A stretch of DNA of 64,000 nt, from the NCBI GenBank assembly GCA_963846715.1, contig CAWJXA010000008.1, positions 186,001 to 250,000 of the forward strand. The letters run 5' to 3'. The translations under genes and the position numbers were made by a program. The notes under the pieces were generated by a model. It made no database searches. It worked only from the letters and a program-made list of their open reading frames with translations, and had not been told where the DNA came from. The stretch is from Bog-257 sp963846715 (GTDB taxonomy: Bacteria > Acidobacteriota > Terriglobia > Terriglobales > Acidobacteriaceae). How positions within the stretch are numbered: position 1 is the stretch's first letter; every line of letters starts with the position of its first letter. This document shows, in pieces, positions 25,760-34,484 of this stretch.

Positions 25760-25864
25760 GTTTTGGCTGTCAGCCGTCAGCTATCAGCCTTCAGCCCTTA
25801 GGTGAAACTTGTGGCACCGGAGCCTTTGGACCGCCCTCAGCAACTCGCTTCACCAACTGACAGC

Positions 25865-26017
25865 TTATTTCACTTCCTTATGCGACGTGTGCTTGCGGCA
25901 CTTACGGCAAAACTTGCTGAACTCCAAACGGGCCGTCGTGGTCTTCTTGTTCTTGGTTGTCGAGTAGTTGCGGTCTTTGCAATCTCCACACTGCAACGTA
26001 ACGATTTCGCGAGGCAT
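25865..26017 (-). CDS. rpmG: 50S ribosomal protein L33
   Basis: A 50-residue protein from ATG 26017: it begins MPREIVTLQCGDCKDRNY and ends CRKCRKHTSHKEVK. Four cysteines (C10, C13, C37, C40) form the zinc site of the C+ type of L33. It lies between tuf and tRNA-Trp, the standard place. AGGAAACAGGTAA precedes the start. Confidence 0.95.
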   Translation of the reverse strand: MPREIVTLQCGDCKDRNYSTTKNKKTTTARLEFSKFCRKCRKHTSHKEVK

Positions 26018-26120
26018 TTACCTGTTTCCTTTTTCGCTTACTTCGCGGCGTAATGCCGCGAAAGCCTTGTCTGCATCGAGGTGCGGATATCAGTGGAGTA
26101 TTTACGCCACCGAAAAACTC

Positions 26121-26216
26121 TGTCCCGTCCCTAAAGGGGACTCGAACGTCTTAGAACTAACCTTACCCAGGGCTTACGCCCCCGGGCTAACTTCGCTTCC
26201 GCCCTACGGGCTAGAG
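26121..26216 (+). repeat. Dispersed palindromic repeat family A, copy 2
   Basis: CCGTCCCTAAAGGGGACTC, then TTACCCAGGGCTTACGCCC and CGGGCTAA, then CGCCCTACGGGCT. Same order of small palindromes as at 28159 and 54876. Confidence 0.75.
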
Positions 26217-26224
26217 CCGGGTGC

Positions 26225-26255
26225 CCCACTCATTCCAGCTTTTGGAATGAGTGGG
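26225..26255. other. Perfect hairpin downstream of tuf
   Basis: A 12-bp perfect stem (CCCACTCATTCC / GGAATGAGTGGG) with a 7-base loop, 8 bases after the tuf stop. No T run follows on the minus strand. A half copy of the stem (CCCACTCATTCCC) lies at 11780. Confidence 0.6.
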
Positions 26256-26263
26256 ACTGAAAA

Positions 26264-27451
<1,188 letters not shown>

Positions 27452-27463
27452 ATTCGTTGTGCC

Positions 27464-27838
27464 TTAGTAGTACCGGTAAAGTTTGTTAAACTTTTCGCGC
27501 AGAGGCAGGTCCACCGCCTCCAGCGCCGTCAAATAAAATTCGCGCACCTGCGACTGATCGCTTACCGGCAGCGCGTCATATAACTGTTGCGCCGAGCTTC
27601 CTGCCTGCGCCAGCTTGCGGTCGGCCTTTTCCAGCAACTTCTCGCGCAATACGCGATCGAAATCGCGGATTGGAACACCCTTGCGTTGTAGCAGCCGGAG
27701 GAACTCTTCCACCGCGCCCGCGGCGAAAATCCTCGCCAGGGCGGAGCGAAACTGTTCAAACTCGTCCAGCTTCTCGATGCGAAGAGCAGCTTGCTGAAAC
27801 GGTATTCGCGGGTCCGACTGTTCCATCGAGGTATTCAC
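27464..27838 (-). CDS. Hypothetical protein upstream of tuf
   Basis: A 124-residue protein I do not recognise. It is soluble, mainly helical and charged, with no signal peptide, membrane segment or Cys. The called start is GTG 27838; an ATG at 27826 (MEQSDPRIPF) may be the true one. It ends 12 bases before tuf and 54 bases after tRNA-Thr(GGT), so it is probably on the tRNA-tuf transcript. GC and codon use match the neighbours. The reading frame looks real because of its placement and the lack of a better frame. Confidence 0.55.
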   Translation of the reverse strand: MNTSMEQSDPRIPFQQAALRIEKLDEFEQFRSALARIFAAGAVEEFLRLLQRKGVPIRDFDRVLREKLLEKADRKLAQAGSSAQQLYDALPVSDQSQVREFYLTALEAVDLPLREKFNKLYRYY

Positions 27839-27892
27839 TGAACCGGAGATCCATCCTGCCCGCCAACGCGGGCCTTGCTTAGCTCAAAATGC

Positions 27893-27968
<76 letters not shown>

Positions 27969-28077
27969 CCGTCTCTAAAAGGGCTCCGCAACGCTTTGCT
28001 GCTGCGCCCTCGCCTGCGGCGCTCGCTATTCGGCGAGCGTCCTCGGCTTCACCCACTGCACACATCAACAAAATTCC

Positions 28078-28152
28078 TGGAGCGGGAGACGGGAATCGAA
28101 CCCGCGACCAACAGCTTGGAAGGCTGTGACTCTACCACTGAGTTACTCCCGC
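28078..28152 (-). tRNA. tRNA-Gly (TCC)
   Basis: 75 bases with encoded CCA. Acceptor GCGGGAG / CTCCCGC; loop CTTCCAA gives anticodon TCC; T arm GGTTCGATTCC. Confidence 0.95.
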
Positions 28153-28158
28153 CTGACT

Positions 28159-28250
28159 CTGTGCCGTCCCTACGGGACTCGATCCTGTTTTCCGCTCTGC
28201 CCAGGGCTTACGCCCTGGGCTAATTTTGTTTCGCCCTTCGGGCTGGAGTG
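28159..28250 (+). repeat. Dispersed palindromic repeat family A, copy 3
   Basis: GTGCCGTCCCTACGGGACTC, then CCCAGGGCTTACGCCCTGGG, then CGCCCTTCGGGCTGG. It lies just before tRNA-Gly in the tRNA array; its palindromes would fold in the primary transcript. Confidence 0.75.
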
Positions 28251-28332
28251 TCGGGCGTCTCTTTGACTCCGCTCACCCCGATTTCAGAAACTCCCGCCAG
28301 CCTAGCTAACTTCCTATATTCGGCCGACGCCT

Positions 28333-28515
28333 TCAGTCTTCGTCGTGCCGCTCACGCTCCTCGCGCTCCTGCTTGCGGCTCCAGGTCCAGGTGCGGACCG
28401 CAAACATGGCCAGCACGGCCACCGTCGCCAGCCTAAATTTCTGGTCGCTGATGGTGGTCCACGCCAGCACCGCTAGAACCGCGAACAACCCCAACGCCGC
28501 CCATAACCGCTTCAT
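28333..28515 (-). CDS. Small two-helix membrane protein within the tRNA array
   Basis: A 60-residue protein from ATG 28515 (MKRLWAALGLFAVL). It has two hydrophobic segments (about 5-20 and 30-43) and a very charged tail (RKQEREERERHDED). It lies between tRNA-Tyr and tRNA-Gly on the same strand. I do not recognise a family. An ATG at 28524 would add three residues. The composition is normal for a small membrane protein, so I think it is real, but the evidence is thin. Confidence 0.5.
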   Translation of the reverse strand: MKRLWAALGLFAVLAVLAWTTISDQKFRLATVAVLAMFAVRTWTWSRKQEREERERHDED

Positions 28516-28571
28516 CTCAACCACCCCATCGCACGCAACAGCGGCGCGCGCTGGGGGCCCCGGAAAAAACC

Positions 28572-28660
28572 TGGTGCACAGGGGAGGATTCGAACCTCCG
28601 TAGCTCGCAAGGAGCGGCAGATTTACAGTCTGCTGCCATTAACCACTCGGCCACCTGTGC
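28572..28660 (-). tRNA. tRNA-Tyr (GTA)
   Basis: 89 bases with a long variable arm and encoded CCA. Acceptor GCACAGG / CCTGTGC; the anticodon stem-loop CAGACTGTAAATCTG gives GTA; T arm GGTTCGAATCC. Confidence 0.96.
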
Positions 28661-28927
28661 ACATTCGACCGAGTCCCGCTCTCGTCGACTGCCTGAGAGC
28701 CCGGCGTCGCCGTAGGCCCGGAATCGCCAGTCTCTGCTGTCAAAGAACCCCGCGCACCAAACGACGCTCTGCAATCCCGGCAAAACTCCGCATCAGTCAC
28801 GCGGCCCTACTTCCGCGCGCGGTCTGCGATTTAGGAAGCTGCTGCTGGAATCAGTTCTCTAGGAGAGCTGCGCGTCTCGTTTGGCTTACTCCTGCTACGC
28901 CTTGCGGCGCGCTCACGGTCACGATTC

Positions 28928-29003
28928 TGGAGCTGGCGAAGGGATTTGAACCCCCGACCCTCTGATTACAAATCAGATGCTCTACCAGCTGAGCTACGCC
29001 AGC
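28928..29003 (-). tRNA. tRNA-Thr (TGT)
   Basis: 76 bases with encoded CCA. Acceptor GCTGGCG / CGCCAGC; loop TTTGTAA gives anticodon TGT; T arm GGTTCAAATCC. First tRNA of the array in transcript order. Confidence 0.96.
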
Positions 29004-29074
29004 ACTGCTGCGTGGCTCGACACGTAGGCGCCGAACCAAGCATGATTCTTCCTGCCAGCCGGGACAAACTACAA

Positions 29075-29102
29075 ACTTAACACAACGGCACACCACGTGC
29101 AA
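29075..29102 (-). promoter_or_regulatory. Possible promoter of the tRNA-tuf unit
   Basis: On the minus strand TTGCAC (29102-29097), 16 bases, then TTAAGT (29080-29075), about 70 bases before tRNA-Thr(TGT). The -10 match is weak. The rest of the 29004-29398 gap shows no gene; a TATAAT at 29325 on the plus strand could serve the serine hydrolase. Confidence 0.35.
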
Positions 29103-29398
29103 CCAAACGACTCGGCGGATAACGAACTTTTCCTTCTAACAACTTACCTGTTACTTGATTACCTTAAATGGGGACCCAAAACTCGCCACTCCCGCGGGCC
29201 TCTTGGCTGGGGATTCTGCGGAGCGTGTTGGCGACAGCCGACACTGAAATGCGGTCAACTCATTCTAACGAATTTCCAGGCAGTTGACCAATCCCTGGCA
29301 AGCAGGCAGCGCCGAACTTTGGGATATAATCGGCGCGCCTTGAGCGAAGAAATGGAAGCCACCCTCCCGCCCATGCAGTCGATAGCGAGGAGTCCCCG

Positions 29399-30586
29399 AT
29401 GAATCCGAAAGCCTGGACGCTTTCGCTGTTGGCATGGCTAGCGTTAATTGGGGGATTCAACACAAACCTCGCCGCCGACAGTTGCGATCAGCTCGGCTGC
29501 GTATCGGTGAGTCGATTTTCGGTGAGTCTCGATAGCCAGCTGCAGGGCAAGGTGGTGGGCTATGTTTCCATGGTCGGCGCCAGGACCGTCGAATATGGCT
29601 GGGCACGCACCGACGCTGACCCTCCCAACCGCAAAATGTCGACGGATGTTCCCATCAATGTTGCAAGCGTCAGCAAACTTCTAACTGCAATTGGGGTGTT
29701 GCAGTCGCTTGCCCGTCACCATCTCAGCATCGACAGCAAAATCGCACCGTTTCTGCCGCCCGACTGGATCCACGGAGCCAACATGGACACCATTACTTTT
29801 CGCCAGTTATTGACGCACCGGGCTGGATTCCGCGACGGCAGTATGTCTTATGAGGGGATGGAACAGCAGGTCAAGCGCGGCGTCCAGTTGGCCGACCAGC
29901 AGAAGGCCGTCTATAACAACCTGAACTTTGCGCTCTTCCGGGTGCTGTTGCCCTACATGGAAGACTTCAGCGACCCTGGACCCGCAACTCGCGCTCAGGC
30001 CACCGCTAACTTCTACGTCAGCTACATGCGGCAACATGTGTTCCAGCCGGTAGGAGTGACGGATGCGGACTGCAAGCCGCAACCGCACAGCAATCCGGCA
30101 CTCTATTACCGTTTTCCTCCAGGCGACACGCACGGTGCCCCAGCCGGCGATTCCACGCTCTTGTGTGGAGGGGTTGGGTGGGTGCTGACCGCATCGGATT
30201 TGTTCAAAGTTGTGGAATCTCTCATTCACGACACCAGGCTGTTGACCAAAGCCCAGAAGAGGCAGATGAACGAGGACTGTCTGGGGTGGGATTGCTCGGT
30301 CACGGGCCAAAGCGGATTCCGTGGCAAGAACGGGATATGGTTTTTCGGCAACGGCGTATCAGGCCAGAGCTTCGTGGGAATCTTCAAAGATAAACTCGGT
30401 GTGGTCCTCCTGATCAATTCGCAACCGCCGGGCAACATTACGTCGGTGGTGCTCAAGGCGTTCAAGGACGCGTCATACTCCTTCGATAGAGGAGGGCCGC
30501 CGGTGTTGGGCCGGCCTGCTCCCGTCTCGAACATGCGGTCCAGCCCGGGAAACCCGACAACAATGCCGGCTTTCCCGTATCATTAA
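29399..30586 (+). CDS. Exported serine hydrolase (beta-lactamase/PBP-like fold)
   Basis: 395 residues. A signal peptide covers about 1-26. The catalytic SxxK is SVSK in VASVSKLLTAIGVL; the YxN motif is probably YNN in KAVYNNLNFALF. RQLLTHRAGFRDG is the usual following segment. The KTG-like motif is not clear; GVVLLINSQPPG occupies that region. Members hydrolyse esters, peptides or beta-lactams outside the cytoplasm; the substrate is unknown. CGAGGAG lies seven bases before the ATG. Ten bases separate it from the next gene, so the two may be co-transcribed. Confidence 0.82.
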   Translation: MNPKAWTLSLLAWLALIGGFNTNLAADSCDQLGCVSVSRFSVSLDSQLQGKVVGYVSMVGARTVEYGWARTDADPPNRKMSTDVPINVASVSKLLTAIGVLQSLARHHLSIDSKIAPFLPPDWIHGANMDTITFRQLLTHRAGFRDGSMSYEGMEQQVKRGVQLADQQKAVYNNLNFALFRVLLPYMEDFSDPGPATRAQATANFYVSYMRQHVFQPVGVTDADCKPQPHSNPALYYRFPPGDTHGAPAGDSTLLCGGVGWVLTASDLFKVVESLIHDTRLLTKAQKRQMNEDCLGWDCSVTGQSGFRGKNGIWFFGNGVSGQSFVGIFKDKLGVVLLINSQPPGNITSVVLKAFKDASYSFDRGGPPVLGRPAPVSNMRSSPGNPTTMPAFPYH

Positions 30587-30596
30587 CTGTCATTCC

Positions 30597-31652
30597 ATGC
30601 GAACACGCCGAAAGCAGTTGTGGGTCGCGCTGGCGGTTGTCGTTGTCATCGCCGGTGGCATCGTTACCGCTGTTCTGCTGCGAAAACGCGCTGCGCCAGA
30701 CGCCGTCCGGCTGCTCCCCGAGTCCGACGCTGTCCTTTACGTCAATCTCGAGCCTATCCGCCTGTTCACCGACCTCGGCAAGCATCCGGTCAAAGACCGC
30801 GATCCCCAGTACGACGACTTCGTCCGTCAGACCGGCTTCGAGTTCGAACGCGACCTGGACAAAGCAGCTTTCGCCATTCATTACGGAACTTCGATCCACG
30901 GCAAATCTATCGAGACGCGCTACAGCGAGATTCTGCAAGGTCGCTTCGACAGTGGACGAGTCGAGGCGTACCTGCGCAAGCTCGCGGCCAGCGTGGAACA
31001 CTACGGCAACTTCGACATTTACATTATTCCGCTGGAAGGCCGAACCGTTCGGGTGGCGCTGCTTGGGGTCGACGTTGCGGCCGCATCCAACACGGAAGGC
31101 CCTGACGCTATCCACGGCATGATCGATCGCTACAGGCAAGCCGCTCTGCCTTTCTCCGGACCGCCTCTGGTGAGCGAATATTACCCGTTGGTACCGTTGG
31201 GCAGTATCGTATGGACGATCGCTCGTCCCCCGGCCGCCAGCTCTAAAGAAGATCACGCCGAACTGCTTCTACCGGGCGGTTGGAGCGGACTGCTGCCCGC
31301 TGACTGTACGGTGATTGCATCGGCGCGGCCGCTGAACGAAGTCCACCTCCGCGCACAGGTTCTTACCCGCAGCGAAGAGGAAGCGCGTGGTTTCACCGAT
31401 CGCGTGAATACGTTTATAGCGCTCTTCAAGTCGCTCAATATCTCGATGGACTCCGGCGGCCCCGACCCGGATGTAAAGGCCGCCTTTGATAGCCTGGAAA
31501 TTCATCAGGACAAGGACCAGGCGGTGCTGACAGCTAAGGTCCCATATGCGTTCTTCAAGAAGGTGCTCAGCGAGCCGCCGGTTGAGCTTGGACCAGACAC
31601 AAAAAAGCCGCCAGAACAGAGCGCCCCAGCGGCCAAGAAACCTCACAAGTAA
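30597..31652 (+). CDS. Membrane-anchored protein of unknown function
   Basis: 351 residues. One N-terminal transmembrane anchor (about 8-28) follows a basic start MRTRRKQ. The rest is exported and mixed alpha/beta: LLPESDAVLYVNLEPIRLF near residue 39 is typical of acidobacterial proteins often left as hypothetical. It ends in a Lys/Pro-rich tail. It probably shares a transcript with the serine hydrolase before it and converges with the M23 peptidase gene. I do not assign a function. Confidence 0.65.
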   Translation: MRTRRKQLWVALAVVVVIAGGIVTAVLLRKRAAPDAVRLLPESDAVLYVNLEPIRLFTDLGKHPVKDRDPQYDDFVRQTGFEFERDLDKAAFAIHYGTSIHGKSIETRYSEILQGRFDSGRVEAYLRKLAASVEHYGNFDIYIIPLEGRTVRVALLGVDVAAASNTEGPDAIHGMIDRYRQAALPFSGPPLVSEYYPLVPLGSIVWTIARPPAASSKEDHAELLLPGGWSGLLPADCTVIASARPLNEVHLRAQVLTRSEEEARGFTDRVNTFIALFKSLNISMDSGGPDPDVKAAFDSLEIHQDKDQAVLTAKVPYAFFKKVLSEPPVELGPDTKKPPEQSAPAAKKPHK

Positions 31653-31658
31653 AGCGAC

Positions 31659-32567
31659 CTAACCGGCGGGCAATCCTCCCGGCTTGAGGGTCGTACTGCG
31701 CAAAAACTTGTGGGGATTTACCGGGGTGTCGTGGATGCGCACTTCATAGTGCAGGTGGGGTCCGGTGCTGCGGCCGCTGAGGCCAACATAGCCGATCACT
31801 TGTCCCCGGCGAACGGTCTGACCTTCGGCGATGGCGAATCCTGATAAATGTCCATAGCGGGTGCTGATGCCATTGCCGTGATCGATCTGAATCATGCGGC
31901 CATAGCCGTTGTAAGGACCCGCGAAAGTTACCACTCCATCTGAAGGCGCCAGAACCGGCTGTCCGTAGTGGCAGGAGATGTCGACTCCGGAATGGAATGC
32001 GCCTTCCCCGTTGAACGGGTCGATGCGCTCGCCGAAGGAGCCCGTAATGGGGCCCATGACCGGCCACAGGGCTGGCGCCGTGGTCGCGTGCACCCAATCG
32101 GTCAAAGTGGCTTCGTGAGTAAGCCCCAGACCCAGACCTGCCGTCGCTGCGCCGGTCAGCGCCGAACTGCGCAAGGCATAAAGTTGGTCCATGGACGAAC
32201 TGACCTGCTCAGGCTTCATCGCGCCTTCGCCATCGTTCAGGAGTTTGGCGTTGGGCTTCAGACCGTAGATCACGGAGACTTCATTGGCCAACGAGCCCAA
32301 CGAAGCTACCTGAATGTCCTTCTCGTGGTTGACCTGTTCGAGCTGTTTGTAGCGGGTCTGGAGGGAGTCCTTCTCAGAGCGTAGCTGATTGAAGCTGGCG
32401 ACTTTCCACAGCATGCGCGTGTAAGAGCCCGCCATGCCCGTGATGGTGAACATGCCGATCAGGGCGCCGGCCATGAAGACGTACAGGTAATGAATAGGTA
32501 TCGGGATCTTTCGTAGCTGGCCTTCTGCATCGCGCGCTACGAAAAGAATATAAAAGCGTTTTCGCAA
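31659..32567 (-). CDS. M23-family metallopeptidase (LytM-type), membrane-anchored
   Basis: 302 residues. One transmembrane segment near residues 25-47, then a coiled-coil stretch (about 60-100), then the M23 domain from about 175. Zinc ligands: H and D in FHSGVDI, and HLHYE near the end (GPHLHYEVR). GNGISTRYGHLSGF is the usual core. Such proteins cut peptidoglycan cross-bridges or act as amidase activators; the full HxxxD and HLH sites suggest an active enzyme. The start is TTG 32567 with TGAGGG about 10 bases upstream. The gap before it holds a structured element. Confidence 0.85.
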   Translation of the reverse strand: MRKRFYILFVARDAEGQLRKIPIPIHYLYVFMAGALIGMFTITGMAGSYTRMLWKVASFNQLRSEKDSLQTRYKQLEQVNHEKDIQVASLGSLANEVSVIYGLKPNAKLLNDGEGAMKPEQVSSSMDQLYALRSSALTGAATAGLGLGLTHEATLTDWVHATTAPALWPVMGPITGSFGERIDPFNGEGAFHSGVDISCHYGQPVLAPSDGVVTFAGPYNGYGRMIQIDHGNGISTRYGHLSGFAIAEGQTVRRGQVIGYVGLSGRSTGPHLHYEVRIHDTPVNPHKFLRSTTLKPGGLPAG

Positions 32568-32900
32568 AACAAATAACCCTCAGTTAAAAATGGTTCCGGA
32601 AGGCGAAACAACCAACATATGAAAATCCGGAACTTCAGTCCTTGCCCGGCCCGAACTGCCAAACTTGCCTACGGGTACCTGGATCGCCGTGGGTTAACGG
32701 CTTTCCTCCCCACCGTCAGCCAACCGGCTGACTGGTTGGGGGCATGGCTGGTGTAATGAATGACATCAAACCGTAACAGAGCGATGGTAACCATGTCAAT
32801 GAAATACGGGATAAGTTGCTGATACCAAAGTAGTAGATGCGAATTAGGCATCACCTGTGGCCTGAGATATATTGAGCTGTTCCGGCGTCATCGAGGATAA
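32568..32900. other. Intergenic region between divergent M23 and thiL genes
   Basis: 333 bases with no gene. It holds the hairpin region at 32681-32741, listed separately; either neighbour could be controlled from it. Confidence 0.5.
32681..32741. other. Unassigned structured element
   Basis: Two hairpins: GTCAGCC-AACC-GGCTGAC (32715-32732), extended by CCCCACC / GGTTGGGG on its flanks, and GCCGT / ACGGC (32686-32701). They are separated by a 5-6 base purine/pyrimidine linker. I cannot match it to a known riboswitch. The better reading is the minus strand, upstream of the M23 gene. Confidence 0.4.
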
Positions 32901-34064
32901 GTGCCACTAAGCGAAAAGTTGCTGATCGATCGAATCCGTCGCGCGGCGACGAGCGGAAAGCACCGCCTCGGCCAAGGCATCGGCGACGACTGCGCGGTGC
33001 TGCCGCTTCCCCGCGGGCACGAGGCGCTAGTCACCACCGATTTCAGCCTGGAGAACGTACACTTCCGGCGCGAGTGGCATCCGCCCGACTCCGTCGGTCA
33101 CCGCTGCCTGGCCCGCGGCCTCAGCGACATCGCCGCTATGGGGGGAATCCCACGAGCTGCGTTTCTCTCGCTGGCGCTGCCGCCCGACCTGCCGCAGAGT
33201 TGGGTGGACAAATTCATCGCGGGACTACTGAAGCTCGCAAGCCGATATTCAGTTTCGCTTGCTGGAGGCGATACGGCGCAGTCGCCTGACGGCATCCTGG
33301 CCGACATCGTGGTCCTCGGTTCGGTACCGGCGGGAAAAGCCATCTTGCGCTCAGGCGCGCGCCCTGGGGATTTCATTTATGTGACTGGAACGCTCGGCGC
33401 GGCCGTCGCTGCGCTGAACCAGCTTCGCGATGGAAGAAAGCTACGCCCGAGGTCACATCCCAAACACTTCTATCCCGAGCCGCGAGTAGCCGTGGGACAG
33501 TTCTTGCGCGAGAAGAAGCTGGCCTCCGCCATGATCGACATCAGCGACGGGCTGTCGACCGACTTGGGACATATCTGCGACGAGAGCGGCACAGGGGCTG
33601 TTGTCTACGCGGAAGCGCTGCTGGCCGCCTCCGCACGGTCTCTAGACCATCGCCTTCTGCCATCGGCCTCCGCAGGCTCGCAAGACTATCGCCTTCTGCC
33701 GTCCGCCTTCACCGGCTCGCAAGACCGTCGCCTTGTGCCTTCCGCTTCCGCAGGGGTCCAAGACCATCGCCTTGTGTCAGGGCATGGCTTCAGCCGTGCC
33801 GTACGGCTTTCAACAATGACTCGGGCTTTAGCCCCCGAGGGAAATCCTAATGAAAGCCGACTGCTTTCGCACGCCCTGCATGGCGGCGACGAATACGAGT
33901 TGCTGTTCACCGCGCGTCCTCAGCGACACGTTTCGAAGCTCATTGCCGGAGTACCCATCACTCGTATTGGCGAGATCCTGCGTGGAAATCAGATGACGCT
34001 GGCCACCGCCGATGGCAGGACCCATTCCTTGAAGCCCGAAGGCTGGGAACACTTCGGGGGATGA
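32901..34064 (+). CDS. thiL: Thiamine-monophosphate kinase with a repeat-derived insertion
   Basis: Phosphorylates thiamine monophosphate to thiamine diphosphate. The start is GTG 32901, giving 387 residues where about 320 is usual. Motifs: GIGDDCAVL (residues 26-34), TTDFSLENVHF (45-55), SDIAAMGG (75-82), MIDISDGLSTDLGHI (211-225), and LHGGDEYELLF (326-336). Residues about 245-320 do not belong to the family: four 13-residue repeats (pattern SQDxRLLPSAxxG) and then a region encoded by a family D palindrome. The frame stays open. The insertion replaces a loop between two conserved motifs, so the enzyme may still fold. Confidence 0.9.
   Translation: MPLSEKLLIDRIRRAATSGKHRLGQGIGDDCAVLPLPRGHEALVTTDFSLENVHFRREWHPPDSVGHRCLARGLSDIAAMGGIPRAAFLSLALPPDLPQSWVDKFIAGLLKLASRYSVSLAGGDTAQSPDGILADIVVLGSVPAGKAILRSGARPGDFIYVTGTLGAAVAALNQLRDGRKLRPRSHPKHFYPEPRVAVGQFLREKKLASAMIDISDGLSTDLGHICDESGTGAVVYAEALLAASARSLDHRLLPSASAGSQDYRLLPSAFTGSQDRRLVPSASAGVQDHRLVSGHGFSRAVRLSTMTRALAPEGNPNESRLLSHALHGGDEYELLFTARPQRHVSKLIAGVPITRIGEILRGNQMTLATADGRTHSLKPEGWEHFGG
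33636..33800 (+). repeat. 39-bp tandem repeat and TTCA palindrome inside thiL
   Basis: Units start at 33636, 33675, 33714 and 33753 (39-base period; the fourth is partial, ending near 33776). Their core is GACCATCGCCTTCTGCC-like. GGCATGGC-TTCA-GCCGTGCC follows at 33781-33800. The 39-base period keeps the frame. Confidence 0.85.
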
Positions 34065-34484
34065 AGTCGCGAAGACGGAGCCCTGAGGGCAGAGCAATGA
34101 CAGCCCAGCGCGTAACGCACTGGATACACCTGCTAAACGACGGAAGTCCAGTAGGGACGGCACACCTTCGTAATGACATGTTCACAGCACCTATCGTGGG
34201 CCATATTAAGTGTGGGCGCTGTCTAGTTTTGGCTATCACTTGCCGCTGCAACATACGTCACTGACAACCCGTCATCCGTGGGTGTGAAATTCTGCTAGGA
34301 GTCTGAGAAAAAGGCTCCCACCCCTTTTCCCACCACTCCTCCAACATCATCAGCGCGGAGAGAGTCGGGACCCTGGACGTTTCCTCCCTCCGGACCGCGA
34401 CACACCACAGAATCGCACTGCTTGCTTGCGGATTTGCATGAGGCCGCAAGCTGCGAGTCTTCGCTTTGAAAAGGAGAATTCATC
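34065..34484. other. Intergenic region before the FG-GAP gene
   Basis: 420 bases with no supported gene. A ribosome site AAGGAG lies at the end (about 34470), nine bases before the next ATG. Confidence 0.5.

Noticed and set aside
26225..26255. Terminator of tuf
   Set aside because: A perfect hairpin, but no T run follows on the tuf strand; kept only as a hairpin.
32681..32741. A cyclic-di-AMP or cyclic-di-GMP riboswitch
   Set aside because: The conserved sequence blocks of these classes could not be matched on either strand.
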